NCBI RefSeq assembly: GCF_024347055.1
Contig: NZ_AP024895.1
Span: 1,798,001-1,862,000, forward strand
DNA length: 64,000 bases
Direction of reading: 5' to 3'
Source of the DNA: Vibrio porteresiae DSM 19223
GTDB taxonomy: Bacteria; Pseudomonadota; Gammaproteobacteria; Enterobacterales; Vibrionaceae
Below, piece after piece: positions 18,318 to 26,960 of this stretch. Every line of letters starts with the position of its first letter. Within the stretch, counting starts at the first letter, position 1. The notes under the pieces were generated by a model that did no database searches, was not told where the DNA came from, and was given only the letters and a program-made list of their open reading frames with translations. A program made the translations under genes and the position numbers.

Positions 18318-18800
18318 ATGCCTTCTTTTGATATTGTTTCAGAAATCGATAACGTTGAACTACGTAATGCTGTCGATAATGCGAACCGTGAATTGTCGAC
18401 TCGTTTTGACTTTCGTAACGTGCAAGCTAGCTTCGAGCTATCTGATAGTTCGGTAAAACTTTTGGCAGAAGGTGATTTTCAGTTAACCCAGATGATGGAC
18501 ATTCTGCGTGGCAATTTGGCTAAACGCGGTGTTGACCCTCGTTCTATGGATTCAAAAACAGCAACGCAATCTGGTAAAACTTGGCATAAGGAAGTGGTCT
18601 TCCAACAAGGTATTGAGACTGACGTTGCTAAGAAAATCGTTAAGATGATCAAAGACGCCAAACTTAAAGTTCAAGCGGCAATTCAAGGCGATAAAGTACG
18701 CGTAACTGGTAAAAAACGCGATGATTTACAATCTGTTATCGCTATGATCAGAGAATCTGATTTGGACTTACCATTCCAATACAATAACTTCCGCGACTAA
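18318..18800 (+). CDS. yajQ: YajQ-family nucleotide-binding protein
   Basis: YajQ proteins have two RNA-recognition-like folds and bind nucleotides; some members bind cyclic di-GMP and modulate transcription. The 160 residues are standard length, with the typical beginning PSFDIVSEIDNVELRNAVDN and the end RESDLDLPFQYNNFRD. It starts 3 nt after the aroH stop, so it is almost certainly cotranscribed. Its partner or ligand here is not known from sequence. Confidence 0.95.
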   Translation: MPSFDIVSEIDNVELRNAVDNANRELSTRFDFRNVQASFELSDSSVKLLAEGDFQLTQMMDILRGNLAKRGVDPRSMDSKTATQSGKTWHKEVVFQQGIETDVAKKIVKMIKDAKLKVQAAIQGDKVRVTGKKRDDLQSVIAMIRESDLDLPFQYNNFRD

Positions 18801-18849
18801 CTTTTCACAGGTTATACAAAAGCGTTAAAAATTTGAAAACCATTTAAAC

Positions 18850-18883
18850 AAGAACCCCAGCCAACTGGCTGGGGTTCTTTTTA
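18850..18883 (+). terminator. Terminator of aroH-yajQ
   Basis: Perfect 13-bp stem AAGAACCCCAGCC/GGCTGGGGTTCTT with loop AACT and a T run. It sits between convergent stops at 18800 and 18912. Confidence 0.92.
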
Positions 18884-18911
18884 TTGATGCTTAAAAAGGG
18901 TGTCACACTGA

Positions 18912-19649
18912 TTAATTGACCCCAATTTCGTCAGCCAGCTCTTTCATCTGTTGCAGGTCTAATTGGTGAACATGAATCATTTGATCAAGCTGGCTTAAGC
19001 GCGCCTTGGCCTGATCTTGTTTGTCACAAGAGTCCGAAGTGGCATCCCAAGAGGTACCAGCCAGATAGACATCACACTCTTTTTTCAATGCTGCAATTTT
19101 TGGAACTAGGCTGTCACGCTCTTTTTGTAGTGATTCCAGCTCTTGTTTGGTCGTTAACTCTTTTTGAAACAACTCACGCGAACGCTCAAAAACACCAGCC
19201 TGGATATCGGTTTTACGCACAAGCTTAGTATTAGCAGCATCGGCTTTGGCCAATTCCTGCTTTTGATCAGTCACTTTGCTATCTAAAGTGGTATTCACTT
19301 TCTCAAGCTCTGACACTTGTTTTTCCAATTGCGCTATTTTTTCTGCCTGCTCTGCTTTTGCCTGCTTCACAGCCTCATCAATTTTTGCCTGCAATGCTTG
19401 ATTGGCATTATCCAAATCAGACTGAGCTTGTTGGGTAAGGTCAGAATTGGTGCTCGTTAATTGGTGATACTTAGTTTCCAACGTATTGTAGGCACCCTCC
19501 CATTTAGATGAGGTCACCGTTGAGCCAATCAATCCACCTAATGCAAGCCCGAGCACAGCTGCAATACCAATGTATAAATAGCTGCGCTTATCACGCTGTT
19601 CAATGACGACGACATCGTCGTTTTCGTCGATATTGTTTTTTGGGTCCAC
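18912..19649 (-). CDS. Membrane-anchored coiled-coil protein of unknown function
   Basis: 245 residues: an acidic cytoplasmic N-terminus (about 1-22), one hydrophobic segment (about 25-47, SYLYIGIAAVLGLALGGLIG), then an almost uninterrupted coiled coil rich in Lys, Glu and Gln (about 55-240). Two cysteines (ECDVYLAGTSW and SDSCDKQ) near 195-212 could form a disulfide if this part is periplasmic. No enzyme motif is seen. It follows a 52-residue two-helix membrane protein by 20 nt and is likely cotranscribed with it. Envelope organisation or cell-division support are guesses only. Confidence 0.85.
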   Translation of the reverse strand: MDPKNNIDENDDVVVIEQRDKRSYLYIGIAAVLGLALGGLIGSTVTSSKWEGAYNTLETKYHQLTSTNSDLTQQAQSDLDNANQALQAKIDEAVKQAKAEQAEKIAQLEKQVSELEKVNTTLDSKVTDQKQELAKADAANTKLVRKTDIQAGVFERSRELFQKELTTKQELESLQKERDSLVPKIAALKKECDVYLAGTSWDATSDSCDKQDQAKARLSQLDQMIHVHQLDLQQMKELADEIGVN

Positions 19650-19669
19650 GTTGTTCTCCTAGCTACTGT

Positions 19670-19828
19670 CTAATGCAGTAGCTCCATAATTACCACTGAT
19701 ACTGTATATATAATCAGGCCTGCAACTACAGTAATTACAAAGCCTTTTTGCAAACGAGCATTAGTACCATAACGAACCAATAAAAACGCCAATACGAGCA
19801 GCACAGCTATCGCGATGAGTCTGGTCAT
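19670..19828 (-). CDS. Small membrane protein, 52 aa, two transmembrane helices
   Basis: A short frame from ATG 19828 to TAG 19670, preceded by GGGAG. The product MTRLIAIAVLLVLAFLLVRY continues with a short basic loop (GTNARLQKG) and a second hydrophobic stretch (FVITVVAGLIIYTVSVVIM). That makes two helices with a positively charged loop, which predicts both ends in the periplasm by the positive-inside rule. It is followed 20 nt later by the coiled-coil gene, which suggests an operon and perhaps a complex. No similarity to a named family is recognised. Confidence 0.75.
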   Translation of the reverse strand: MTRLIAIAVLLVLAFLLVRYGTNARLQKGFVITVVAGLIIYTVSVVIMELLH

Positions 19829-20035
19829 AATCAATGCTCCCAAGAGATTTACTATTTTATACCACTTAATGCTTAGAATAGGTCAGAGAAAAGTGGATTA
19901 AATGGCAAATTACCCCCTGATTTTTCTCTTCTCTCTAAGATTTGACAAAAGTTGAATTTGTAGATGACATCACATTGACTTTTGGTTAGTATGCGTAACG
20001 CAAATTATCTGAAATACAGATAATTGTTCCGTTGA

Positions 20036-20254
20036 AGACTGCAGGAGAGAGGATGTTAACCTATTTTTAACAATTAGGTTAGGCATACCCGCCGAAGAAG
20101 TAAATCTTTCAGGTGCATTATCCTTTAAAAAGGATAAGCGAGGACTGTAGTTGGAGGAACCTCTGGAGAGAACCGTTAAATCGGTCGCCGAAGGAGCAAG
20201 TCCCAATTTCTATTGGGGTGAAACTCTCAGGCAAAAGGACAGAGGAGAGAAAGG
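20036..20254 (+). promoter_or_regulatory. Tandem glycine riboswitch (two aptamers)
   Basis: Two consecutive glycine aptamers precede the symporter gene. Aptamer I spans about 20036-20147 and contains GCAGGAGAGA, CCGAAGAAGTAAATCTTTCA and a peripheral stem; aptamer II spans about 20148-20254 with CTCTGGAGAGAACC, GCCGAAGGAGCAAG, GAAACTCTCAGGCAAAAGGA and AGAGGAGAG. The core strings CCGAAG, CTCAGG and AAAGGA are hallmarks of the family. The arrangement with a Na+/alanine symporter downstream is the same as that described for VC1422 in V. cholerae. The expression platform is the roughly 100 nt between 20255 and the start codon; I could not settle whether it acts on transcription or translation. Confidence 0.93.
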
Positions 20255-20356
20255 CTATGATTAGCTCGCTATTTATATTCAGCGGGTTTCTCGATCGTTT
20301 TTTTCGTGAACCACCTTTCCCTCTTCTCCTTAGATGTTGTTTATTAAGGGGAAAAA

Positions 20357-21739
20357 ATGACAAATCTACAAAACATACTGCAAGCAATTGATAACTTTGT
20401 TTGGGGACCACCGCTACTTATTTTGTTAGTTGGTACCGGCATCTACTTTACATTCCGTCTTGGAATGATCCAATTTCGCCATCTGCCAACCGCACTCAAA
20501 ATGGTGTTTAGCAAAGAAAAATCAGCACATAAAGACCAAGAAGGTGATGTTTCACCTTTCGCCGCATTATGTACTGCACTTTCTGCAACCATTGGTACAG
20601 GTAACATTGTTGGTGTCGCTACCGCGATTAAGCTCGGTGGACCTGGCGCCCTATTCTGGATGTGGCTAGCCGCCCTATTCGGAATGGCAACCAAATACGC
20701 TGAGTGTTTATTGGCAGTAAAATATCGCCAAGTCGATGATAAAGGCCAGATTGTTGGCGGACCAATGTACTTCTTAAAAGATGGCGTGGGTTCGGCACTG
20801 CTTGCCAAACTGTTCGCGGTGTTTGCTATCGGTGTTGCCTTCTTTGGTATCGGTACCTTTGCGCAAGTTAACGCGATTGTCGATGCAACCAACATCTCTT
20901 TCGGTGTTTCAAAAGAAGTGACGGCGGTTGTATTAACCTTACTTGTTGCTGTAGTAACAATTGGTGGTATTCAATCGATTTCAAAAGTAGCCAGCAAAGT
21001 GGTTCCAGCAATGGCACTGTTCTACATTGTTGCGTGCTTGAGCATCATCGTAAGTAATGCTGATCAATTAGTTGGTGCAGTGCAGCTCGTACTGACTTCA
21101 GCCTTCACCACCACCTCAGCAACTGGCGGTTTCTTGGGTGCGACCATCATGCTAGCTATCCAATCGGGTATTGCTCGTGGGGTGTTCTCGAACGAGTCTG
21201 GTTTAGGCAGTGCGCCAATGGCCGCTGCGGCAGCTAAAACCAACTCATGTGTTCGTCAGGGGCTTATCTCTATGACGGGTACATTCTTCGATACCATCAT
21301 CATCTGTACCATGACTGGCCTTGCATTGATCCTCACTGGCGCATGGCAAAGTGACTATGCAGGTGCATCGATGACTACCTATGCATTTGCTGCAGGTTTG
21401 AATGCTCAGCAAGTTGGACCGATGCTGGTTTCTATCGGTTTAATGTTCTTTGCTTTCACTACCATGTTAGGTTGGAACTACTACGGCGAACGTTGTGTAG
21501 TATTTTTGATGGGCACGAAAGCTGTATTACCATACAAAATCATCTTTATCTGTTTGATCGCTTCAGGTGCTTTCCTGCAACTCGACCTCATCTGGATTAT
21601 TGCTGATATTGTTAACGGTTTGATGGCTATCCCTAACCTAATTGGTCTCATCGTATTACGTAAAGTGGTTGCAGAAGAAACGCGCCTCTACTTCAGTCAG
21701 CAGGTTGAAAATAACTCTGCAGTATTAGAAACAAACTAA
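20357..21739 (+). CDS. Sodium:alanine/glycine symporter (AGCS family)
   Basis: Inner-membrane transporter that takes up alanine or glycine with Na+ . 460 residues with about eleven hydrophobic segments; the family signature GPGALFWMWLAALFGMATKYAE and the stretch SGIARGVFSNESGLGSAPMAAAAA are both present (each given here in part). The ATG at 20357 follows AAGGGG. The upstream tandem glycine riboswitch ties expression to glycine, so glycine is a likely substrate. It stands alone and ends in a strong terminator. Confidence 0.95.
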   Translation: MTNLQNILQAIDNFVWGPPLLILLVGTGIYFTFRLGMIQFRHLPTALKMVFSKEKSAHKDQEGDVSPFAALCTALSATIGTGNIVGVATAIKLGGPGALFWMWLAALFGMATKYAECLLAVKYRQVDDKGQIVGGPMYFLKDGVGSALLAKLFAVFAIGVAFFGIGTFAQVNAIVDATNISFGVSKEVTAVVLTLLVAVVTIGGIQSISKVASKVVPAMALFYIVACLSIIVSNADQLVGAVQLVLTSAFTTTSATGGFLGATIMLAIQSGIARGVFSNESGLGSAPMAAAAAKTNSCVRQGLISMTGTFFDTIIICTMTGLALILTGAWQSDYAGASMTTYAFAAGLNAQQVGPMLVSIGLMFFAFTTMLGWNYYGERCVVFLMGTKAVLPYKIIFICLIASGAFLQLDLIWIIADIVNGLMAIPNLIGLIVLRKVVAEETRLYFSQQVENNSAVLETN

Positions 21740-21772
21740 TACTCTAGACCAAACGAAGTTAATTGCAGTATG

Positions 21773-21803
21773 AAAAATGGCGACCTTGTGTCGCCATTTT
21801 TAT
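21773..21803 (+). terminator. Terminator after the symporter
   Basis: Perfect 12-bp stem AAAAATGGCGAC/GTCGCCATTTTT with loop CTTGT and T-rich tail. Confidence 0.9.
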
Positions 21804-21940
21804 TAATGAAGACAACTCTCTGTTTTTTCGATTGTTTTTAAGCACTCCTGCCCATCTTTTAACGCAAATTTGGCTTACGTTAGACATCGCTTTTCTCTAC
21901 GATATTTATCTTGTATCGCATTGAAATAATGGAGAATACA

Positions 21941-22618
21941 ATGAATCGTAGCGGACATCATGCTACATCGGTCCTCACTATGAGCGTGCCGATTACTTTA
22001 GGGATCACTCATTCCTTACCTTGGTCTGTCATTATCGCGTCCGTTATTGGTTGCTGTTGGGGAGTGACTGCCCCAGATGACGTGGAAATTCGGTATACCA
22101 CCGACAGTGAAACTGAGCGAAATGAGGATGGCAGCGAAACACAAGTATCCAAAACCCTACTCGCCCACCGTGGTGTGTCTCATGATGTACTGATTTGGCT
22201 GTGCTTATTGGCAGGTTCTTATTGGTGGTTATTCATTTCACCTTTCGCGTTAACAACTTGGTATCAACCCTTGTTAAAAGGTGCACTCTTTGGCGTGACT
22301 TATGGGGCAATTATCCATTTATTAGCAGATCTCCCCAACGGCAAAGGCATTCCCCTCTTCCCTTTTGGCCCGCGAGTATGTCTTCATCTGTGGAAAGCAT
22401 CAGAGAATCAAGCTTTGATGTGTTTTTTGTTATTTATTGCAACTACTGCCTTATCGGTGAAGATCGGCATGGGTTACTTTGAGTTATCTATGGATTGGCT
22501 TATCACAATGAAACATCAAATCTTGCTGCATGCAGAACACTTCAGCCAATTTTTGATCAACAGTGCTGACCAGATAAATCTGCTATTTCATACCTATATT
22601 CCAGACCTACCACGATAA
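21941..22618 (+). CDS. YdjM-like inner-membrane metal-dependent hydrolase family protein
   Basis: Looks like the DUF457/YdjM group of small membrane hydrolase-like proteins. Conserved polar residues sit inside hydrophobic surroundings: the N-terminal MNRSGHHATS, CCWGVTAPDDVE, the LLAHRGVSHD motif and HLLADLPNGKGIPLFPFGPR. The His and Asp residues of these blocks are the presumed metal site. The start at ATG 21941 is preferred because GGAG lies 7 nt upstream; the in-frame upstream codons at 21911-21940 contain that site. In E. coli ydjM is an SOS gene, but no LexA box is seen here ahead of the start. Confidence 0.85.
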   Translation: MNRSGHHATSVLTMSVPITLGITHSLPWSVIIASVIGCCWGVTAPDDVEIRYTTDSETERNEDGSETQVSKTLLAHRGVSHDVLIWLCLLAGSYWWLFISPFALTTWYQPLLKGALFGVTYGAIIHLLADLPNGKGIPLFPFGPRVCLHLWKASENQALMCFLLFIATTALSVKIGMGYFELSMDWLITMKHQILLHAEHFSQFLINSADQINLLFHTYIPDLPR

Positions 22619-22730
22619 TCACTGATACCCCAAAGAAAACCCACTCCACCGCGCGAGATTTCTGGTAAAATTCGCGCGCTCCAGGAATCACGTTGATTGT
22701 ACTGGTATTTCGTAAACCCTAGGATTCACT

Positions 22731-23204
22731 TTGACTAATAATGAAGTTTTGCGTCTTGTTCGTTCAGCGCTTGTTTTAAAAGAAAGTCACCTCGTAAAAA
22801 TCTTTGCTTTAGCAAACAGCAATGTTTCTGCTAATCAAATTGCTCAGTGGTTAAATAAAGACAACGACAGCAACGCTAAAATGAGTGACAGCAAGTTAGC
22901 CTCGTTTCTAAATGGCTTGATCATCCATAAACGCGGACCACGCGATGGTGAGCAGCCAAAACCAGAAACGCATCTGAACAACAATATGATTTTCCAAAAA
23001 CTTCGCATCGCGTTGAACTTGAAAACCGAAGAGATGCTCAACATTTTAGAAACTGTTGGTCTAGAAATGAATAAGTACGATTTGGGTTCTTACTTTCGTA
23101 AGCCAGACAATAAACACTATAAACAGTGCGACGACGAGACCCTACGCGAGTTCCTTTTTGGTGTAAAACTGCAAAGTAACCCAGACGCCGATCTAGAAGA
23201 GTGA
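22731..23204 (+). CDS. yehS: DUF1456 family protein YehS
   Basis: A conserved family of about 155 residues with two copies of an all-helical DUF1456 repeat (NNEVLRLVRSALVLKESHLV and NNMIFQKLRIALNLKTEEML each open one). Function unknown; the fold suggests a DNA- or protein-binding helix bundle. The start is TTG at 22731, with AGGA a few bases before it; there is no ATG that would keep the first repeat complete. The gene is transcribed alone. Confidence 0.9.
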   Translation: MTNNEVLRLVRSALVLKESHLVKIFALANSNVSANQIAQWLNKDNDSNAKMSDSKLASFLNGLIIHKRGPRDGEQPKPETHLNNNMIFQKLRIALNLKTEEMLNILETVGLEMNKYDLGSYFRKPDNKHYKQCDDETLREFLFGVKLQSNPDADLEE

Positions 23205-23246
23205 TATAGGCATTCGCTATCTCGATTGGCTAAAACGTGAAGAGAC

Positions 23247-23276
23247 AAAAAAGGCACCGTGATAGGTGCCTTTTGC
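23247..23276. terminator. Terminator between convergent yehS and LysE-type gene
   Basis: 10-bp stem AAAAGGCACC/GGTGCCTTTT with a 6-nt loop and T runs on both strands. Confidence 0.85.
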
Positions 23277-23292
23277 ATATAACAAGAGTGAT

Positions 23293-23928
23293 TTAACGAC
23301 GCTCTAACATCAATTTAATGCCCAAAGCAACCAGCACAAAACCGGTTGTTCCTTCCATCCAGCTCATAAAATGACGACTTTTTAGCAGATTCTTCGCTTT
23401 CGTTAACGCACCAGAGAGTGCACACTGCCAAACCATCGCAATCACAAAATGCACCGCCGCCATAAACAGAGACTGCAATAACGCCGAATGTTCTGGGCTA
23501 ATAAACTGCGGTAGGAACGCTAAGTAAAACACGGCTGTTTTGGGATTCAGTACATTAGAGAGAAAGCCTTCACGCAGTGAGCGTCGTACATTAAGGTGCG
23601 AATTACTCAACGATTCAACATGCATACCATGGGTTTGTCCTTTTATTAACCCCTTCAAGCTGTTGTAACCCAACCAAATTAAGTACGCCGCACCAATCAT
23701 TTTTACCACTTGGAACAGCTCTGCAGACGAAGCCAAAATCGCCGAAATACCAATGGCGGAACAAGTTGCGTGAACAAATAGCCCACTGCAAATACCAAGA
23801 CTGGTCACACAACCATCGCTAATCCCTGCTCTTGAGGTATTGCGAATAACCAGCGCAGTATCAAGCCCTGGGGTTAACGTAAGAATGGTGATTGCTACAA
23901 CAAACGCTTCAAAGTTCTGGATATACAT
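23293..23928 (-). CDS. LysE/RhtB-family amino-acid exporter
   Basis: Inner-membrane exporter for amino acids or derivatives. 211 residues with six hydrophobic segments; typical motifs are ITILTLTPGLDTALVIRN near the N-terminus, AAYLIWLGYNSLKG in the middle and NPKTAVFYLAFLPQF. The ATG at 23928 follows AGGGAA. The ORF could be read from 23949 but that would move the ribosome binding site inside the gene. It marks the core-genome edge of the AT-rich block that begins near 24.1 kb. Substrate not predictable. Confidence 0.9.
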   Translation of the reverse strand: MYIQNFEAFVVAITILTLTPGLDTALVIRNTSRAGISDGCVTSLGICSGLFVHATCSAIGISAILASSAELFQVVKMIGAAYLIWLGYNSLKGLIKGQTHGMHVESLSNSHLNVRRSLREGFLSNVLNPKTAVFYLAFLPQFISPEHSALLQSLFMAAVHFVIAMVWQCALSGALTKAKNLLKSRHFMSWMEGTTGFVLVALGIKLMLERR

Positions 23929-24110
23929 ATCATTCCCTGACAACAGCAAACATGAGATTTCTCAGGAGGTTATACCGCAAATGCTAACGAATGTCTTGAA
24001 GAGATTATCACTGAGTGGGAAAGAGTTAGTGACCGACATTGAAGAAGCGCAACTAATTCACTGCCTACATTCTTAAAGCGTTAGTTAACTTTGTTGCTGT
24101 CTCTACTGGT

Positions 24111-24497
24111 CTACTCTATTTTTCCCTTTCTAAACACTACCTTTTTAGGCAGATAAGGTGTGCTATCCGATTTCGAGGTTTTGTTAAAAACAAGTGTTTG
24201 CCCTTGTAGACATAATATCACATTGGCGTATTCGCTAAAAAATGCATCATATAACGTTGAAGTGTAACAACCATCATCAGATTTAATTAACATATAAACT
24301 TTAGCACCGCTTTCATTTATTTTATTTCCATTCATATGTATAAACGAGTACTTAAGATGTGTTTTATTTTGTATGGTTTTAATATCCAAATTATAAACGC
24401 TTTTTCCATTGTTAGATTGATAACCCCAAATGCCGTTTATATCTTCAGCCCATACACCAGAAGAAACCGCCATCAATAAAATAAGTACAGATTTCAT
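24111..24497 (-). CDS. Small secreted protein, unknown, 128 aa
   Basis: Signal peptide MKSVLILLMAVSSGVWA with a likely cut before EDINGIWGY. The mature part of about 110 residues contains two cysteines (DDGCYTS and VILCLQG) and a repeated beta-like pattern (GIWGYQSNNGKSVYNLDI), reminiscent of small lipocalin-like or immunity proteins. GGGGGAG precedes the ATG. The base composition is AT-rich like the T6SS cluster 4 kb upstream on the same strand, so it may belong to that island as an orphan periplasmic immunity protein; this is inference. Confidence 0.7.
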   Translation of the reverse strand: MKSVLILLMAVSSGVWAEDINGIWGYQSNNGKSVYNLDIKTIQNKTHLKYSFIHMNGNKINESGAKVYMLIKSDDGCYTSTLYDAFFSEYANVILCLQGQTLVFNKTSKSDSTPYLPKKVVFRKGKIE

Positions 24498-24708
24498 CTC
24501 CCCCTCTCACTAACAAATAATATCATTTCCAATAGACAATTATTTAATATAATTTAAAATTCCGTTCAAATGAAGATGATAATACAAATGAATTACAAGA
24601 AAAACACACTGCCAGTGTAAACATTATGATTTCAATAATTATTCATACCCTTATATAAACAATGTAATTTTCGAGAAAAATTAAAATATTTCATATCATA
24701 TATCTTAA

Positions 24709-25344
24709 CTATTTCGTTAGTTGAATAGATTCTTTACGAAGCCACCTAGTTACTGTCTTTTCACCTGAAAAGGTGATATTTAACCAATCACCAACACCTT
24801 CATTAACAACTACTGAATCGCTTTTTACTAGATACATTCTGCTCTTAACAAAACTTCCATTTTCTTTTTTGTATAAATATACTTTATCATTTTTTATCTT
24901 TGCTAAAATTTTTAAATTTAAATAACCAGTTAGATTTACACGTTCTAAGTTTCTGAACTTTCCATCAAGAGCATAACAATAGCCATTTCCATTAGGAACT
25001 CTTGAATACACGTAATAATAATCTCTTTGATAATGAACAGTGTTGCAGTCCTTAGTATCACTAATAAAATAACTTATTGTTCCATTTGGTGTTACACTTA
25101 AAATCTGATCATTAATGACAATCTTTGCAGCTTCATCAACTTGATAGGTAATACCATTATTATCATTAATAACAAACTTATTGCTTTGCATTGTACTATT
25201 ATCAATACACTCCAAATAAGTACCATTGACAAAATTAATCCTATGGACGCTATCATAATTTTTACACTCTTCCTCAATATCGTTACTGGCGGAGAAAACA
25301 CATTGAGAAATAGTGATTAAAATAAATACAATTATAAACTTCAT
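24709..25344 (-). CDS. Secreted protein, unknown, 211 aa
   Basis: Signal peptide MKFIIVFILITISQCVFSAS, then a mature chain of about 190 residues with four cysteines in its body (EEECKNY, YLECIDN, KDCNTVHY, GYCYALDG), suggesting disulfides in the periplasm. The C-terminal part, DSVVVNEGVGDWLNITFSGE followed by VTRWLRKESIQL, looks like an SH3b domain (hydrophobic strand, Gly-Asp-Trp, W-L-R ending). The SH3b-like end could bind cell wall. Codon use is AT-rich like its neighbours. It may be an orphan immunity or cell-wall protein of the island, but no direct evidence ties it to an effector. Confidence 0.7.
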   Translation of the reverse strand: MKFIIVFILITISQCVFSASNDIEEECKNYDSVHRINFVNGTYLECIDNSTMQSNKFVINDNNGITYQVDEAAKIVINDQILSVTPNGTISYFISDTKDCNTVHYQRDYYYVYSRVPNGNGYCYALDGKFRNLERVNLTGYLNLKILAKIKNDKVYLYKKENGSFVKSRMYLVKSDSVVVNEGVGDWLNITFSGEKTVTRWLRKESIQLTK

Positions 25345-25431
25345 GATGTTACCCTATTTTTACTCCTATGAGCCAATCAACTATTGTTAAATATGTATCG
25401 TTTATCACGGATAACTACATGAACGTTCCAG

Positions 25432-25740
25432 TCATTCAAGGCTTCCGAGCACCTTACTTAAGTAATTTTCATCCATTTCGCAGCGCATTATCTTACACTG
25501 AATTCCGCCTTTCGTTAGCTCATGGCAGTCTTTCATCCAATTAATAAAGGCCGATGGGAATTCTTTCGGATTGAGTAAACCCACCAATCTTGCCACTGTA
25601 TACCCGCTTAAAAATGTATAAGCGGATTCGCTAAACTGGTCTTGAAAAGGCTCCGTTTTTAATGCGAAGCCTCTAGAAGACAATGAGAATGATCTACATA
25701 CCGATCCTTTATAAATGTAAACACATACTAGAAAGGTCAA
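25432..25740 (-). CDS. Doubtful small ORF, possibly a gene remnant, 102 aa
   Basis: An open frame of 102 codons starting at ATG 25740 without a clear ribosome binding site. The first 35 residues are cysteine- and serine-rich and unconvincing, whereas the rest (EPFQDQFSESAYTFLSGYTV onwards, with a pair of cysteines around KDCHELTKGGIQCKIMRC) looks like real protein. This could be the C-terminal part of a decayed gene of the island. No family recognised. Confidence 0.35.
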   Translation of the reverse strand: MTFLVCVYIYKGSVCRSFSLSSRGFALKTEPFQDQFSESAYTFLSGYTVARLVGLLNPKEFPSAFINWMKDCHELTKGGIQCKIMRCEMDENYLSKVLGSLE

Positions 25741-25929
25741 TAAAAATCGTGGTGATATAAAGAATTCTGTCCTTAATTCAGTACTTAAGAATCAAGGATG
25801 TTAATGCGGCTTGCCTAATTCATGATCCTTGATACATTCAAATACAGTTCTTACATACCTATTTTCTTTGTCATAATTCGATTTATTCTCAATGTCATCA
25901 TATGATGACGAATGTTAAAAAAACACAAA

Positions 25930-25957
25930 ACCCTATATTCAAGATTGAATATAGGGT
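25930..25957 (-). terminator. Hairpin after the second DUF6708-type gene
   Basis: Perfect 13-bp stem ACCCTATATTCAA/TTGAATATAGGGT with 2-nt loop; on the minus strand T-rich sequence follows. It shares the core CCCTATATT with the palindrome at 27002-27051, so it was copied with the gene. Confidence 0.7.
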
Positions 25958-25995
25958 AAATATTTATATCCTATTCTATACAACAGATAGATAGA

Positions 25996-26958
25996 TTATA
26001 GCCAGTTACAACGTTCACCACTCCACTTATGAACTTGTTCTGGCCATTTGTGGCGCAATGGGTTAAACCACAAAGAAAATAAATGAGGTCTTACAATTAG
26101 AACAAAAGGTATCATGAAGATGTAATGACAAATATTTAGGAAAATATTACCTTCAAGCAACTTTCTTTTAAATCTAGGGACTCTTGGTCTTTGAGATAGT
26201 TCAAACCAAAGCGGTTCTTCTCCTGTCATATAGCGGCGAATATATTCCCACTCGCCATAAATGGAAGAGTGTTTTCCTCCCACATTTTGCAAAACTAAAC
26301 GGCAATACTTTTGTCCTGATAAGTCTTTATTAATCGCATGCTTAGGGTTTAACCATAATGCTAAATCGTAACCATCGGATAAGTGTCCATACCCCATATT
26401 AGATTGCATAATCAAGGCAGAGATTTCACACTCTTGCCAAGGAATTCTATACAAAACCCCTTTATGCCAAACATACACTTCCTGATTACTTTTATGAAAT
26501 CGAACAGGAGTCGCTAATGGTCTAAATAAATCAATCAGAGCAATACCTAACAGAACCCCGATAACAGCCCAATCGAGCCAAAATAAGCCAGTGTCACCAT
26601 CTGAAAATGCCTTGGAGTTCAATCTTACTAAGATCCCACAAACTAGATAAATTGTCCCCAAAAATAAGGCTAGAAATACGCCTTTACCTCTAGAGTTAAC
26701 TGAGCTAACTCGCATATCTAAAAATTGCTCGTGACCTCCGGCCGAATATTGCTCAAAAAATTCACCAAGATGTTTAGTTTCTTCATTAAGTTCGAATCCT
26801 ATTATTTTATTATTAGGTTGTAAGGGTTCTTCTCGGACAAATGCCCCTAAAGGGTAATTTTTTCTACCATGATCTGTAACACAAAAATGTGGCTGATAAC
26901 CATACTGGGCTGGAGCAGTCCAATGATTGGAGCCTACTTTTTTTATATTGCTAGCCAA
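25996..26958 (-). CDS. DUF6708-type membrane protein, copy 2 (T6SS-associated)
   Basis: 320 residues; start TTG at 26958 with GGAGAG (inside the tail of the preceding remnant) as ribosome binding site. Soluble N-terminus with SNHWTAPAQYGYQPHFCVTD, two adjacent transmembrane helices (about 95-117 and 127-150), a cytoplasmic-looking middle (VYVWHKGVLYRIPWQECEIS), a third hydrophobic stretch near 270-295, and a conserved end RHKWPEQVHKWSGERCNWL. It is a clear paralogue of the 27081-28046 protein. The family is found beside T6SS genes; role unproven. Membrane location would fit immunity to a membrane-acting effector. Family name given from memory. Confidence 0.8.
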   Translation of the reverse strand: MASNIKKVGSNHWTAPAQYGYQPHFCVTDHGRKNYPLGAFVREEPLQPNNKIIGFELNEETKHLGEFFEQYSAGGHEQFLDMRVSSVNSRGKGVFLALFLGTIYLVCGILVRLNSKAFSDGDTGLFWLDWAVIGVLLGIALIDLFRPLATPVRFHKSNQEVYVWHKGVLYRIPWQECEISALIMQSNMGYGHLSDGYDLALWLNPKHAINKDLSGQKYCRLVLQNVGGKHSSIYGEWEYIRRYMTGEEPLWFELSQRPRVPRFKRKLLEGNIFLNICHYIFMIPFVLIVRPHLFSLWFNPLRHKWPEQVHKWSGERCNWL

Positions 26959-26960
26959 AA

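Noticed and set aside
19689..19704. CTGTATATATAATCAG as a LexA box
   Set aside because: It matches CTG-N10-CAG but not CTGT-N8-ACAG, and it lies inside the coding sequence of the 52-aa membrane protein with no promoter seen beside it.
20113..20411. ORFs on both strands across the glycine riboswitch
   Set aside because: They cover structured aptamer RNA and have no ribosome binding sites; the RNA explains the conservation.
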